Shown: positions 32,450-42,702 of the stretch, one piece after another | Layout of the letters: every line of letters starts with the position of its first letter | Numbering within the stretch: the first letter of the stretch is position 1 | The notes under the pieces: generated by a model | What the model was told of the DNA's origin: nothing | Database searches by the model: none | The model's input: only the letters and a program-made list of their open reading frames with translations | Made by a program: the position numbers and the translations under genes | Source of the DNA: Aphrocallistes beatrix | Taxonomy: Eukaryota; Porifera; Hexactinellida; Sceptrulophora; Aphrocallistidae | Direction: 5' to 3' | DNA: 64,000 nucleotides | Assembly (NCBI GenBank): GCA_963281255.1 | Contig: OY725493.1 | Coordinates: 4,309,857-4,373,856 of the forward strand

Positions 32450-33800
32450 ATCTGTAGTTAATTAACTGGCGTTAATGAGTGAAAGTCAGGATCGACTTGG
32501 ATTCATTGATTAGTAACAAGCTCGTATTTACTGGTGGGAGCCTTGAGTTGTCAATTTCTTCATGGCGATATAGTATTTCACTCACGTCATTCAGCTTGGG
32601 AACGATTTCAATTCGCTTTTCGAAATAAAGATCTCGGTTTTCAGGAGAGAAGCCAGACCCATGGAAGTGTGCGTACGCATGGAATTGAGATTTGTCCTGA
32701 GCTCGGCTTGTTACTAGGATAGTGCTTAGCTGGAGGATGCGTTGCTAAAGCAAACAGTTCTAAAGGGTCGCTTGCCACATTCTTTATAAATTCATCCGCT
32801 CCGTCAAGGATAATGAGAAGTCCATCTCCGTTCTCCTTTACCAAATGTTCAGAGCAGCTTTAATCCAGCTCTTTTAGGATATACGGCCGAAATACCTATG
32901 ATTATTTTCATGTGCCTAGCATATGGATTTAATATTATGATGTACGTATAAGAGTTTAAGCAAATTTCAGCATACGTCCGAATGAAACCCTGGTTCAAGA
33001 GAGGTTTGCTTCTGAAAGCATACAATGAATTCACTTCAATTATGTTCCCCGATGCGTTTGTGCCAATTCTGACTCCGGCACGGACTGGAAACAACTTCCT
33101 GGAAGTTAATCAGATTGTGAGTTCCGTACATGCATGCAAAATGCTTGCAGAGAAAACTTTTCCCACTCCCTGGATGTCAATAACGTCAATGATTAGTTCA
33201 TTACGGGAGGATGGAGGAGCCGAATTGGTCATTATCAATCAAAGTCCACCACATCTACCAATTCCTGTGCTACCTGACTGTGCATATTTCGAAGGAATTC
33301 ATTCTCAGCACAGCCGCTCGCAGCTCCTAATCTCTTCTCGGGACTTTCCACCTTAATGAGGGGATCTAAACGGATTCGATCGGAACGGAATCTTGATCTA
33401 GGTCCTAGGGCAGCACTCACCTCCTCATTCGGAGTCCTAATGAGCCGTTATAAACTCAATTGCTAGTAACTGCCTGCTCTGCTTTGTCATTACGTTCTAT
33501 TTCTTCGAGGATTTGATGACTGTTAGTCATGTTTTGGAGCTTGGTTATATAATCACAGACTTTGCTAAATTGTTTCGTTCGACAATTCCGAGAATTTCGC
33601 AGAGATCAACCATGTTTGCGGTGATAACTTTGTCAATGCAAGGCTTTAACATGGATTTCGGCCCATATCAGAAGTATAGAACGGACTAACAGCGTCCATT
33701 CCTGAGAGGTCACTCCCTGCGTTAAAGTCGGACGAAAGTTTTCATAGATCGTTAGAATGGCTGTCTCATCTGAGTCACAATTATGCAAATATCGCACAAG
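32450..33800 (-). pseudogene. NACHT-domain (NLR-like) gene ruin
   Basis: On the minus strand, G-L-L-I-I-L-D-G-A-D-E-F at about 32780-32825 is a classic NACHT Walker B. About 350 bp upstream, I-D-I-Q-G-V-G-K (about 33150-33180) looks like a decayed P-loop. The distance fits a NACHT module. Between and around them are stops and frame changes. Further upstream (33480-33800) helical fragments such as V-D-L-C-E-I-L-G-I could be an effector domain, but this is weak. The second half of the gene, usually LRRs, is not seen. A dead innate-sensor gene is the simplest reading. Confidence 0.5.
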
Positions 33801-33861
33801 GAGGAACCTACCTTGTGCGATATTTGCATAATTGTGACTCAGATTAGACAACCATTCTAAC
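33751..33861. repeat. 111-bp near-perfect palindrome
   Basis: GTTAGAATGG...CCATTCTAAC with arms of about 50 bp and a short centre near 33803-33812. It overlaps the upstream end of the NACHT ruin. There is no separate TIR signature or target duplication. Confidence 0.8.
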
Positions 33862-34258
33862 TTCCTGGCGTATGAAGAGTGCTACTATTAGTGGTAGAAA
33901 AGACTCACTTCAAAAGTACATCACAATCGATAACTTAACTGGATGGCCAGATAATGATAGACATTTTCATACGAACTATCTTGGTAATTTTCTATCTTCT
34001 TATAGATGCAATATTTTTATTTTGTTAATACAAAGATGATTTGCTCCGTGAATAAAATTAGAGTTCTACGTCAAGAATCATCCTAAATATAGCATTCGTA
34101 GTATTGATTTCCGGTTAGTTTTGATTCTTGTGAACCACGTTAATTGGAAAAAATGGCAACAAGTGATGTGTTCTATAATTCTTAAAGATAATTTACGCCA
34201 AATAAATCTTTATTAGAAAATTCAAAAAAATTCTAACCCTAAATTCTGGCTGCTTTTG
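33862..34258. other. intergenic, no feature seen
   Basis: AT-rich spacer between two palindromes. Nothing recognised. Confidence 0.4.
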
Positions 34259-34493
34259 GCTAGATAGTAATCAAATCAACGAGATGCTATCCCATTGCAC
34301 ACATGTACTTGTATGATATGAACATTTCAATGAATATATTTATATATCTTACAATTATTTCGTCATTAGAAAGTATTTTCTAATAACGAAATAATTGTAA
34401 GATATATAAATATATTCATTGAAATGCTCATATCATACAAGTACATGTGTGCAATGGGATAGCATCTCGTCGATTTGATTACTATCTTTAGCT
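34259..34493. repeat. 235-bp near-perfect palindrome
   Basis: Arms of about 115 bp, beginning GCTAGATAGTAATCAAATC and ending with its near complement; the centre is at about 34376-34384. Only a handful of mismatches are seen. It would form one long hairpin. Confidence 0.85.
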
Positions 34494-34656
34494 ATGTATG
34501 TAGAGCATAGGCGTCATTACCGAGGGGACGGACGGGGCCGGCCCTATCCACCTACAGGGTTAATGGGCTGAGACCCTTCCGCCACATCAACTTGTCTCTA
34601 CAAACCCCAAAGTCCGACGCCCATGATGTAGATTAATTACTAATCTAAAAGAAATG

Positions 34657-34664
34657 TATAAATA
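34657..34664 (+). promoter_or_regulatory. TATA box before NHL-family fragment
   Basis: TATAAATA about 100 bp before the first codons of the coiled-coil fragment at 34760. Confidence 0.4.
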
Positions 34665-34759
34665 GACTCAAAAAAACTCACTCATTTATATAGCAAACAA
34701 CGACAAACACTCTACAACAAACAAAGAAAAGAAAGGTAGCAAGGTACCCAGTAGCACCA

Positions 34760-35153
34760 GTGATTGTGAACAAAATCCCCGACACTTCTCTCCCATCAAA
34801 TTGGAAAAAAGCTCAAGAAGACCTGATTCAACAAGTGGCAGAGAGGAAGATACAACTCAGCGACACTTCAGAAATGGCACTCTTGGCAGAGCTGGATGAG
34901 ATTCCAACTGAAATCCATGGGGGAAGAGCTAATTTGAAACAACTGACTGAGAACAAACGATGTGGAGAAGGAGCTGAATACCAACAAACTAAACGCGTTT
35001 GTAGAGATAAATCTTAAGAACATCAGCGAAGAAATGAAGAAGATCCTTTCAGAACAAATTGCGTTCCCTCACGTGTCGATCAGCTGTCAGATGGAAGAGC
35101 TAGATGGGATACTAGGAGAGAACGGTAAATTCTTCCCTTCTACCATTTCTTGA
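34760..35153 (+). pseudogene. truncated coiled-coil fragment of an NHL-type gene
   Basis: Two overlapping frames (34760-35017 and 34962-35153) read as one coiled coil if a frame break near 34960 is allowed. The text (A-L-L-A-E-L-D-E-I, L-K-Q-L-T-E-N-K-R) closely resembles the coil of the gene at 29680 (L-L-S-E-L-D-E-L, L-N-R-L-K-E-L). There is no ATG at its beginning and no propeller after it; a TIR element begins 38 bp past the end. Confidence 0.55.
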
Positions 35154-35190
35154 TTCACTCGGTTATAATCATCGAAGTATATAATATATA

Positions 35191-35569
35191 CAGGTATCCC
35201 TCGCCGTTCGCGGGGGTTACGTTCCTGAGAATTGTCGCGAATGGCAAAATCGCGAACGGCAAGACGTTAGTTCAATGAGAATAGTGGGGTTACGTTCCTA
35301 GATTATAAAAACGACGCTAGATACAGTTTGCTAAATACGTTATTGATTCAATAGTTGAGCTGTAATAATGATACAAACACTGGCACAAGTGAAATGGTAA
35401 TAATAAATGAAAGATAGTAGCAAACCTAAGTACCATACCTAAATAGTAAAGTCTAGCCTCTAGTACTGAACCTAAATTGTAGATACGTATAAGGTTATGG
35501 ACTTAAGGTAGCCCATGAAACTACTACGAAACCGCGAATGGCAAACTCGCGAACGGCGAGGGTTGCCTG
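35191..35569. mobile_element. 379-bp TIR element with CAGGTATCCCTCGCC ends
   Basis: Ends CAGGTATCCCTCGCCGTTCG and CGAACGGCGAGGGTTGCCTG, flanked by TA on both sides, inserted in a TA run. The pattern of CAGG ends, TA target and GCGAATGGCAA inner repeats fits pogo/Tigger-like MITEs. A partial copy lies at 56733-56790. Confidence 0.8.
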
Positions 35570-35581
35570 TATATATATATA

Positions 35582-36044
35582 CACTGCCTGAACAAAAGTA
35601 TTCGTACACCCCATAATTCCCCATACAAATAGTTATAATACTGATTTATTTAGCGAGTCAAGGTATTTAATTGGTAAGAGATACGCTTAATTTAACTTCA
35701 AATTCGAATTACTCACTTTTTAACCTTTCAACTTGTTTACAATCCCACAAGGTTAAAGATTTTCAAACTGTGCCACCTCATACTACCAATGCCATCATAT
35801 ACAATGGTGATCACTCGTGACATGTAGCATAGGAAAGCAAATGCTGAAAATACTTAATCTTGAAGAAGAGTAATTAAGTTGAAAACTTGTAAAGTGGGTA
35901 ATTTGAATGTGGAGAATTCGAATTTGAAGTCAAATTAAGTGTACCTCTCAGGATTTAAATATTCTTGAAACGCTAAATAAATCAGTATTATAACTATTTG
36001 TGTGGGGAATTATGGGGTGTACGAATACTTTTGTTCATGCAGTG
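35582..36044. mobile_element. 463-bp Tc1/mariner-like MITE with long TIRs
   Basis: Inverted ends of about 75 bp beginning CACTGCCTGAACAAAAGTAT; the CAAAAGTAT word is typical of Tc1-like ends. It lies in the same TA run as the preceding and following elements. Its TA duplication is imperfect on the right. Confidence 0.75.
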
Positions 36045-36045
36045 T

Positions 36046-36806
36046 GTATATATATATATATATATGTAACGAATAGATTGAAGAAACTGCCAGGCGCAGA
36101 AAGCTGATAGTTGGCATGTGGGAGTCTTTTGGCTATGGCTCCATTAAGTTCTGAGCTCAGACGAAAATGTCTACCCATCATGGAATTATGACGTCATACA
36201 GTGGAACCTCCATAATCCGACATTCAATGGGAGACGAAAAAAATGTCGGATTATCGAATAACCTCCATAATCCGACATTTGTGGAAAATCAGCAAAATGT
36301 CGGATTATGGAGGTAAAATAACCTCCACAATCCGACAATATTTGAAAGAAGAAAATTGTCGGATTCCGGAATAGCGAGGTGTCGGATTATAGAGGTTGTT
36401 TTCTATCGAAAAACGATCCGTGAACAGAAATATGTCGGTTTAGAGAAATGTCGGATTACAGAGGTGTCGGATTACGGAGGTTCCACTGTAGTAACCTTTT
36501 TTATAATTAGAAATTTCAGTTTTTCGACCATAACTCAGTCATTTTGAGTGATAGAAGGCTGAAATTTTAATAGAATGTGTATATTGATATATCTCAAATA
36601 TTATTTAACTATAATAAAACAATGATGACTCATCACTCTGTTTTGATGATTTTTCGAGTGGTATCGATTTCAGCAGTAAGTCAGACCTATTTAGAGATGT
36701 TATCTCCCTTATAATTAATCAATGTGATCCCAGGCGCCCAAAGGGCGCCTCCGGCGGACACAAAGTGTCCGCCAGCCCCGCAGCGCAAGCAAGCGAAGCG
36801 CTCTTG
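36046..36806 (-). mobile_element. multi-hairpin repeat, copy C, with a nested MITE
   Basis: Reverse copy: TA run, GTAACGAATAGATTGAAG block, ATGACGTCAT word (here cut by the MITE 36199-36488), then the AAACAATGATGACTCATCA block and the GC-rich stems with GCGCAAGCAAGCGAAGCG at the end. The outer AATCGAGTTTT terminus is missing because two other elements sit in its TA run. Confidence 0.7.
36199..36488. mobile_element. 290-bp pogo/Tigger-like MITE
   Basis: Ends CAGTGGAACCTCCATAATCC and GGATTACGGAGGTTCCACTG with TA on both sides. Inside are more ATAATCCGACA and TGTCGGATTA units, facing both ways. Confidence 0.85.
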
Positions 36807-37370
36807 TGAAATATAAATTTTCCTTCAAGTGGTAAATGGGGCTAAAATTAAATTATTCATATAATGAGATACAGTATTTCGTTTGAATCTCTATTTTTTC
36901 TTTGTACTAAGGTACCCCACAGCATATTGTTCCCATTCTATACTTTAAACCAGAGCAGTAAATGGAAAAAATTAATTAATTAACAGAATATCACTAGATA
37001 ACACACTTCTGGATAGACATAACCATGTTAGATATCATTACGTTTAAAATGATTAATTCAGAAGTATTTGCAATTTATTGAACTTGTACCACAACTGAAT
37101 AGATACTTGTAGTTCTCGTGAGCAGCTAGAGTTCATTAGGAAATGATGACTTCCTGCTTTAAAGTACAATTTCACTGAAGAAGACTCAGGGCGGCGCCAC
37201 CGGGGGTGTCCTGGGTGTCCAGACACCCACTGCATCCTGTTTTATCATACTGTACAATATGTATCCCTCCATAAATGGACACCCACTGCCGATAAAACAT
37301 GGCGCCGGCCATGAGACTATAGAATGTCTATGAAAACGACATTATTCGAAAATATGTTGTAATATGGAGC
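36807..37370. other. intergenic, no feature seen
   Basis: AT-rich region upstream of membrane gene 3. A short GC-rich patch at 37188-37310 has the word GGACACCCACTGC-like twice in opposite directions, perhaps a decayed small element. No gene seen. Confidence 0.35.
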
Positions 37371-37378
37371 TATAAATA
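37371..37378 (+). promoter_or_regulatory. TATA box of orphan membrane gene 3
   Basis: TATAAATA, 63-70 bp before the ATG at 37441. Confidence 0.6.
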
Positions 37379-37440
37379 AGAGCAATTTCATTTACACAAA
37401 TATAACAATATATTTAATAATCAGTGTCTACATTGATAAA

Positions 37441-38571
37441 ATGGACCATGTTTACATTGTTGCAATTTTATCACTGTTCTCCATTTACTTCGTAACGAGT
37501 GCATATTGGGTGATAGTGTTCAGCTATCGGATCTTCCAGTCCAGGAAGTATTTGAGAGTTGCAGCTAGACACTTGATTACTGTGCAGTCAGATGATTCAC
37601 ATACTAATTTCGAACAATTCTGCTACCATTACCGAACTGAAATAAGGAAGTATGTCTATTTGCTCCTGATTATCCTGAGTGAAGCGTTCTGTATGTTTCT
37701 ATATTGTATGAGTGTACTTGAGGCTCTGAGTTACATTGCATTTCCTGAAATAGCGAACAGTACCATGTCGAAACTGTCTGAGTGTAGCAAAATTGAGAAT
37801 AAATTTTTGCTGGAATTTCAATATAATCAAGCAGCAAATCCTATACAGATGACACTATCTGCTTCACAGAATATCTCAGGATTGTTCGTTCTTATATTAA
37901 TAATATGTTTACTGAAATATCTGACACAGAGAATCAAGAAAATTAAGTATTCACGACATTTTAGATTCCGACTTTTCATTGTTTTCACTGCACTGCTGAG
38001 CGCATCTACGATTGGGATAGCTTGGAGAGAGTACTTTGCTATTTTCTTAATGCTTATTACACTAGCGATCTACTATTACGTCTTTCTGAGAGCAGTTAAG
38101 CAGTTTGAATGCACTCTGCTCCAGAGTGCATATGAAAGACTGATACAGTTCGGATCTAACAAAGAAGAGTTTAGGCAGTACAAGTACTTCAAGTACACTA
38201 TGCGCACGATATGTTGTGGCTACCTCCTCATCATAGTGTCTAAATTGTTAGTGTATTTTCCAGGACTACTCACCAGCATTCTATTTTATGGGAAATGTCA
38301 ATTTCCTCTCAGTGCCATTCCAAGCTACACTCCCGTGTCAGAGAAACAAGTGGAACTAACCATGCTAATACAAATTCTGCACTGTGTCTGGTATGTGGGG
38401 CTTTTGATCGGATTTTTGGGTACAATATTAACATATCTCCTGTTTGTATGCATTACATTCTATATGTGGATCCGCCAAGTCTTCAACTCAATACAAGGAA
38501 AGTCTAAGAAAATATACAGATACAGATATGACTTAGAAGAAACTCTTCTTGAGAAATACTCATCAGTGTAG
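37441..38571 (+). CDS. orphan seven-TM protein, member 3
   Basis: A 376-residue single-exon protein, about the same length and hydrophobic pattern as member 1 but with low identity. Segments lie near residues 5-30, 68-95, 142-165, 176-194, 196-216, 252-282 and 328-358. Shared family marks: R-T-E-I-R-K-Y-V-Y-L-L-L at segment 2, I-C-L-L-K-Y-L after segment 3, an acidic E-C position after segment 5, and a long outer loop before segment 7. Basic clusters fall in loops 1, 3 and 5 and the tail, giving a GPCR-like orientation. N-S-T glycosylation and Cys lie in the second loop. Function unknown. Confidence 0.8.
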   Translation: MDHVYIVAILSLFSIYFVTSAYWVIVFSYRIFQSRKYLRVAARHLITVQSDDSHTNFEQFCYHYRTEIRKYVYLLLIILSEAFCMFLYCMSVLEALSYIAFPEIANSTMSKLSECSKIENKFLLEFQYNQAANPIQMTLSASQNISGLFVLILIICLLKYLTQRIKKIKYSRHFRFRLFIVFTALLSASTIGIAWREYFAIFLMLITLAIYYYVFLRAVKQFECTLLQSAYERLIQFGSNKEEFRQYKYFKYTMRTICCGYLLIIVSKLLVYFPGLLTSILFYGKCQFPLSAIPSYTPVSEKQVELTMLIQILHCVWYVGLLIGFLGTILTYLLFVCITFYMWIRQVFNSIQGKSKKIYRYRYDLEETLLEKYSSV

Positions 38572-38898
38572 CATTTTGCAGTCTGGCCACTGTATTTAAG
38601 CAAAGTTAGGAAGCTAATTATATTATTTACATTCAAATAGTGTATTGAGAAAATTCGAGAACGTCGGCGATGAACTAACAGTACAACTCTAGAAAGCACC
38701 AACTAAGTGGAAATTTGGCACATTTATTTAAATAACTTATGATATATTTGCTAGGTACAACGTAACGATTTAGAGATTTATATAATTTCTAAAACTGGTC
38801 TTTTGTGTATGATTAAGTGTATTAATACTCATTTGTATTTTATTTACAGTGCATAGTAAATATGCAGCTCTAGCGAAGGTGCTGCCTTAAGGTATTTA

Positions 38899-39148
38899 CA
38901 AGGTGACCAAGAAAAAATGCCACCCATGAAAATGTTAATAAAGTTCACAATCCCTTAGGTAATAGTAACCTCATATTTAGTATCCACTGGTATTGCCCTT
39001 ATCTTGGCTAAGGCATCTTGAAAAACACACTATTCTACCTTTCATGCATTGAATTTTATTCACAAACCTCAAAAATCAAAGCGATAGCATTATTATTATT
39101 AAAAGTTTTATTAACGGGTTTATAGGTGTCATTTTTTGGGTCACCCTG
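38899..39148. mobile_element. 250-bp mariner-like MITE
   Basis: Ends CAAGGTGACC and GGTCACCCTG with TA on both sides; inner arms carry A-A-A-A-A-T-G-C-C-A-C-C versus G-G-T-G-T-C-A-T-T-T-T-T. Its ends resemble those of the larger element at 43013-43757. Confidence 0.75.
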
Positions 39149-39164
39149 TATGTTATGAGCTAGT

Positions 39165-39850
39165 GTCCACGTAGAGGGTATGACGACCATGACTCGACTC
39201 TAACCCATATGGCTGGTATGGAGGTGATTTCGTCCCATCTCACTCATCAGGAGGACAACCCTCGACAAGTTCTACTATGGTTACCGGACCACGGAAGTCC
39301 CTCTGTTACCTTCTGCCCACGGATGTGCCCACAACTCGTACATCCTAACTTTCACCTCCCCTACTATATACTTTGCATCTATCTAAGTGTATCCATTTAG
39401 AGTCCTCCCTCTATTTATCTTAACCTTAGCTCCTCTGCATCGCATCACGAGAAAATGCCATTTAAACTTCAGGTCGAGCGAATCGACATTTGGCACTCTG
39501 TGACCTCGATAGATCCATCCGCTCTCGAATTCTCTCACAGTGAAACCGCCCTTGGTTCCTTAAAGGCCTACGTATAGACTTCATATCTCGCGTAAAGACA
39601 TCTACGAGACTGAGAAAGTATCTGTATTGCTCGTCCGTTCGTAGCGTGGCTATATCCAGCGCGTTTAATTACTAATTTCATACTTGCCAACCCCCAGCCT
39701 CTTCACCATCCGCCCTAGCCTACCGACTAGCCGCACAGCCAAAAGGTGTGATTGCCATGGTTAATCCAGCTAAAAGTGGGGCGTCTATGGCAGCCCCAGC
39801 CTGACGGCCTTGAAAGGACATTGCAGGTTGATTGGTTAGAGTCCGTGTGA
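39165..39850. other. unidentified GC-richer block without a gene
   Basis: About 680 bp with much higher GC content and a different texture from its surroundings. It opens with a stretch containing GACTCTAACC and closes with GGTTAGAGTC, a possible inverted end. No open frame of useful length on either strand, no tandem repeat, and no match to rRNA that I recognise. It could be the 3' end of a retroelement, an RNA gene or a recently inserted foreign piece. Confidence 0.45.
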
Positions 39851-40017
39851 TATTTCTCATAGTGTATAATAATGAACAATATGATTGTATATATCTCGCC
39901 TTGGAATTAATTTAAATTTGGATAGTAATGTGAGAATTTTCAAATAGATTCGAAGTTTAGAGGGTATACATTCCGAATATCTTATTTTTTGAAGCTCGAC
40001 AAGTTTTTGATCACATC

Positions 40018-40085
40018 ATACTATTAAAACTCTTTTTTATTTTATGCTTCACTTGCTTGCACTGCGCAGCTGGCAAGCCTAGGTA
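40018..40085 (+). repeat. multi-hairpin repeat fragment, copy I
   Basis: Remnant: ACTATTAAAACTC word next to CACTTGCTTGCACTGCGC and AGCTGGC. Both ends of the family are brought together, so the middle is deleted. Confidence 0.45.
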
Positions 40086-40211
40086 TCCCCATCAGGTGTA
40101 TTATGTCAGAGAAAGTTGGCACAGGGACGAGCCTAATTTCGAAAATTCTGGATTTTTATTTCCGTTTCGTAAATATCTCCATTATTTTCCATGTAGCTAT
40201 TGTTCATATCG

Positions 40212-41582
40212 ATGAAGGTATCTCTACACATATCACTATTTCAATTCTCCATGGCTAGCTTGCTCTATACTGGAATGATTTATTGTGAGATGTATTGGAA
40301 AACCCCTGTACATTCGACAGAAGAAGATCATTTCGGATATCATCCTTATGTACTATTAACTCATGAAATCTCCGAGATACTTGAACACAACACGACACTA
40401 ATTTGCGAACAAAACGAAGATAGGATTTGTATGTTCAACGACAAAGGTGAAATCATTGAAATAAAGTTTCCTTCAGAAGATCCAATGTTGCAAATTTCAG
40501 AGATTTTCAAAATTTTGTCTTTTCACTCAGAAACCTTTTTACGAGCAATGCTTAAAATCACAGACAAAACAGCAGCTCCTTTCTTGTATCCAACAAAACT
40601 GACATTACATATTGACCATTACGGTGAGCACAAGCGACCTCTTCTATCTAGCAACACGCATATCACAGGAATATTAATTGTATCTGCACCTGACCTCGGG
40701 GCGGATGGTAACATGTTATCCCTCCTAGATCCTCGGACTCAACCAGCTAATAGCGTATTTGGGAACTCTCCGAGCTCTAAGCTTTATGACCTTGAAGAAG
40801 GGAGAGTTTTAGTTTTCCCTAGTTATCTCCGATGGCATTTATTGCCCAATAATGATATGTATTCTTCGAGAATTTATTTTTTGATTGAGTTCAGTATGGT
40901 CTCTGACAAAATTTCGTTTTGTTATACTCTACAAAATCAGTTTATTAGTGCAGAGTACAACTCACATCATTATTATACAGCTAGAAATACAAGTCTCTAT
41001 GTTGATTGGATTTGGGGAACACCGATAGAACAATACCACAATCCCATTCTAGCTGGACTAAAAGAAAGAATGGTGGATTATGTCTTGAAGGAGGAAAATG
41101 AAGAAGGGGTGGTAAAATCAAATAGAGGAGGTTGGCAGTCCAATGCCAATCAATTGACAGGGTCTAATAAAATTTTGAAAATAATCAAGCAAGAAGTCCG
41201 AAGTGTTGTCACAAATTTCTCAATTAACCAATTAGGGAACGATCAACTAGAAGAAAACATTCACATTCCTCATCTTTGGTTTGGAATTAATAGAAATTTG
41301 GATAGTAATGTGATACATGTGCATCCAGGTACTCACATTTCCGGGGTTTACTACATAGACAGTGGGCTTGAAAATGGGAGAGCTTGCATTAACTATGTCG
41401 ACCCAAGACCCCAAGCTTCAGTATTGTTTGGAGAGATTGCAAAGGATATGGGTTTAATGAAAATATGCGTAGAAGCAGGAAACTTTGTCTTGTTCCCTTC
41501 TTGGTTGGAGCATTTTGTAGATCCATTGATGAATTTGAAAAGGCCCCGTATTATTTTTAGTTTTAATGCGATATTAGAATAA
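40212..41582 (+). CDS. 2OG-Fe(II) oxygenase-like protein with duplicated domain
   Basis: A 456-residue protein from the ATG at 40212. The C-terminal half (about 300-456) matches the putative 2OG-Fe(II) oxygenase family (TIGR02466/PF13759): S-N-R-G-G-W-Q-S, then H-V-H-P-x-x-x-x-S/T-G-V-Y-Y, V-D-P-R, F-V-L-F-P-S-W-L-x-H (H434) and R-I-I-F-S-F-N (R446). The Fe and 2OG ligands appear present. The first half (about 120-235) repeats the same order in weaker form: H-I-T-G-I-L-I, L-D-P-R-T, V-L-V-F-P-S-Y-L-x-W-H, then R-I-Y-F. It looks like an internal duplication with a decayed N-terminal copy. The first 25 residues are hydrophobic and could be a signal or anchor. Substrate unknown. Single exon. Confidence 0.75.
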   Translation: MKVSLHISLFQFSMASLLYTGMIYCEMYWKTPVHSTEEDHFGYHPYVLLTHEISEILEHNTTLICEQNEDRICMFNDKGEIIEIKFPSEDPMLQISEIFKILSFHSETFLRAMLKITDKTAAPFLYPTKLTLHIDHYGEHKRPLLSSNTHITGILIVSAPDLGADGNMLSLLDPRTQPANSVFGNSPSSKLYDLEEGRVLVFPSYLRWHLLPNNDMYSSRIYFLIEFSMVSDKISFCYTLQNQFISAEYNSHHYYTARNTSLYVDWIWGTPIEQYHNPILAGLKERMVDYVLKEENEEGVVKSNRGGWQSNANQLTGSNKILKIIKQEVRSVVTNFSINQLGNDQLEENIHIPHLWFGINRNLDSNVIHVHPGTHISGVYYIDSGLENGRACINYVDPRPQASVLFGEIAKDMGLMKICVEAGNFVLFPSWLEHFVDPLMNLKRPRIIFSFNAILE

Positions 41583-41767
41583 TATAATATTACTACCATC
41601 AACTAACATTATTTGTTTATATTGTTCAACCTAACTGTCAAGTAATAATATATATGTTTGATCATTATTTATAATTACACTCACAGAAAAAAGAATAAAT
41701 TAATGGTGTTTTTAGTATTACACCTAGAAAAGAGTCTAGCATATAATGTCAATATTATGTTGAGAAC

Positions 41768-41931
41768 AAATATCAAAAAGATTTCCCACTTTTCTCAAGC
41801 ATTTGCCAGTTAGACCACCCACAGTCCCGCACTCAAAGTGAGTAGGCCAGCACAGCAAAACTTTGTGGGCGTCTTGGTGGTAACTGCTTGAGAAAAGTGG
41901 AGGCAAACCACAAAGTATCTTTTTGATATTT
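41768..41931. mobile_element. 164-bp inverted-repeat element
   Basis: Ends AAATATCAAAAAGAT and ATCTTTTTGATATTT, followed inward by CCACTTTTCTCAAGCA and its complement TGCTTGAGAAAAGTGG. The right side has a small extra insertion. Superfamily unknown. Confidence 0.7.
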
Positions 41932-41950
41932 TTACTGAAAATTTTAAAAT

Positions 41951-42034
41951 TACGACTCCGCTTAATAGGGCCACTGTTTAATCGGGCCAACCGCTTAATC
42001 GAGTCACTTTTGGCAGACCGAAATAGCTCTCTTC
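41951..42034. repeat. fragment of the CGACTCCGCTTAATAGG MITE
   Basis: One end of the family seen complete at 50098-50286 and 63543-63730, with the inner words TTTAATCGGG and CCGCTTAATCG. Confidence 0.65.
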
Positions 42035-42138
42035 AATTCTGCATCACTTGAGGAATGCGAAATTAAATTTATTGTGCAGTCAATCTTTTTAAATGATCAA
42101 ATTAGGAACTAATCTGAATTTATTCATTTTACTAGCGA

Positions 42139-42702
42139 ATGGCAGCAGCAAAGAACAAACTGAAGAAAAGCAAACCTCCTCTCTACCCAGTTCTAGTATC
42201 GCCTTTCGAAACTATTTGGCATCCTTTACAGCCAAGTTGTATCTTTGAATTTGAAAATGTTCTGTCTCATTATTTGCGAAGGGTTAGAGAAATTCAAGCA
42301 GGAATGACTCAAAGTGATTTAATTCTTAAAGGAACTAAACCATATATAGTCGGAATAAATGAATTGTTCAGATGCTTGGAAAAAAATGAATTGGAATTTG
42401 TATTGGTAATCAATGCCATTCCCGAATTAGTCAAGTTCCATCTAAACCAGCTTTTTGTAAAAAACAATCTGAAATTTGTTGTGTTTGAAGATATAACCAC
42501 ATTGTGTAGCCTATTCAAAGTGAAAAGATTGAGCTGTGTAGGAATTAAACGGAATCAAACGGCATTTGGAATCGATAAATTCGATGAGGTAGAAACTCTA
42601 TTTCAAAAGAAATATTTGCTTTCTGATTACTCTTCGGTTATTGGCTGTAAACGTGTGAGAGAAGATGTGCAATATAAACTTGCCAAAATTCGTTTGAAAT
42701 GA
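42139..42702 (+). CDS. RPP38: RNase P/MRP subunit RPP38-like (L7Ae family)
   Basis: A 187-residue protein with a full L7Ae/L30e-type RNA-binding fold: K-G-T-K-P-Y-I-V-G-I-N-E-L-F-R-C-L-E, then L-E-F-V-L-V-I-N-A-I-P, and a final V-K-R-L-S-C-V-G-I-K-R. The order and the N-terminal segment P-x-x-S-P-F-E-T-I-W agree with RPP38/Pop3, the protein of nuclear RNase P and RNase MRP that binds kink turns during tRNA and rRNA processing. It is shorter than human RPP38 (283), lacking the C-terminal extension. The start is the first ATG, with basic residues just after it. Single exon. Confidence 0.72.
   Translation: MAAAKNKLKKSKPPLYPVLVSPFETIWHPLQPSCIFEFENVLSHYLRRVREIQAGMTQSDLILKGTKPYIVGINELFRCLEKNELEFVLVINAIPELVKFHLNQLFVKNNLKFVVFEDITTLCSLFKVKRLSCVGIKRNQTAFGIDKFDEVETLFQKKYLLSDYSSVIGCKRVREDVQYKLAKIRLK

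Noticed and set aside
32982-33356. 124-codon open frame on the plus strand
   Set aside because: It lies opposite the NACHT remnant, whose motifs are on the minus strand.
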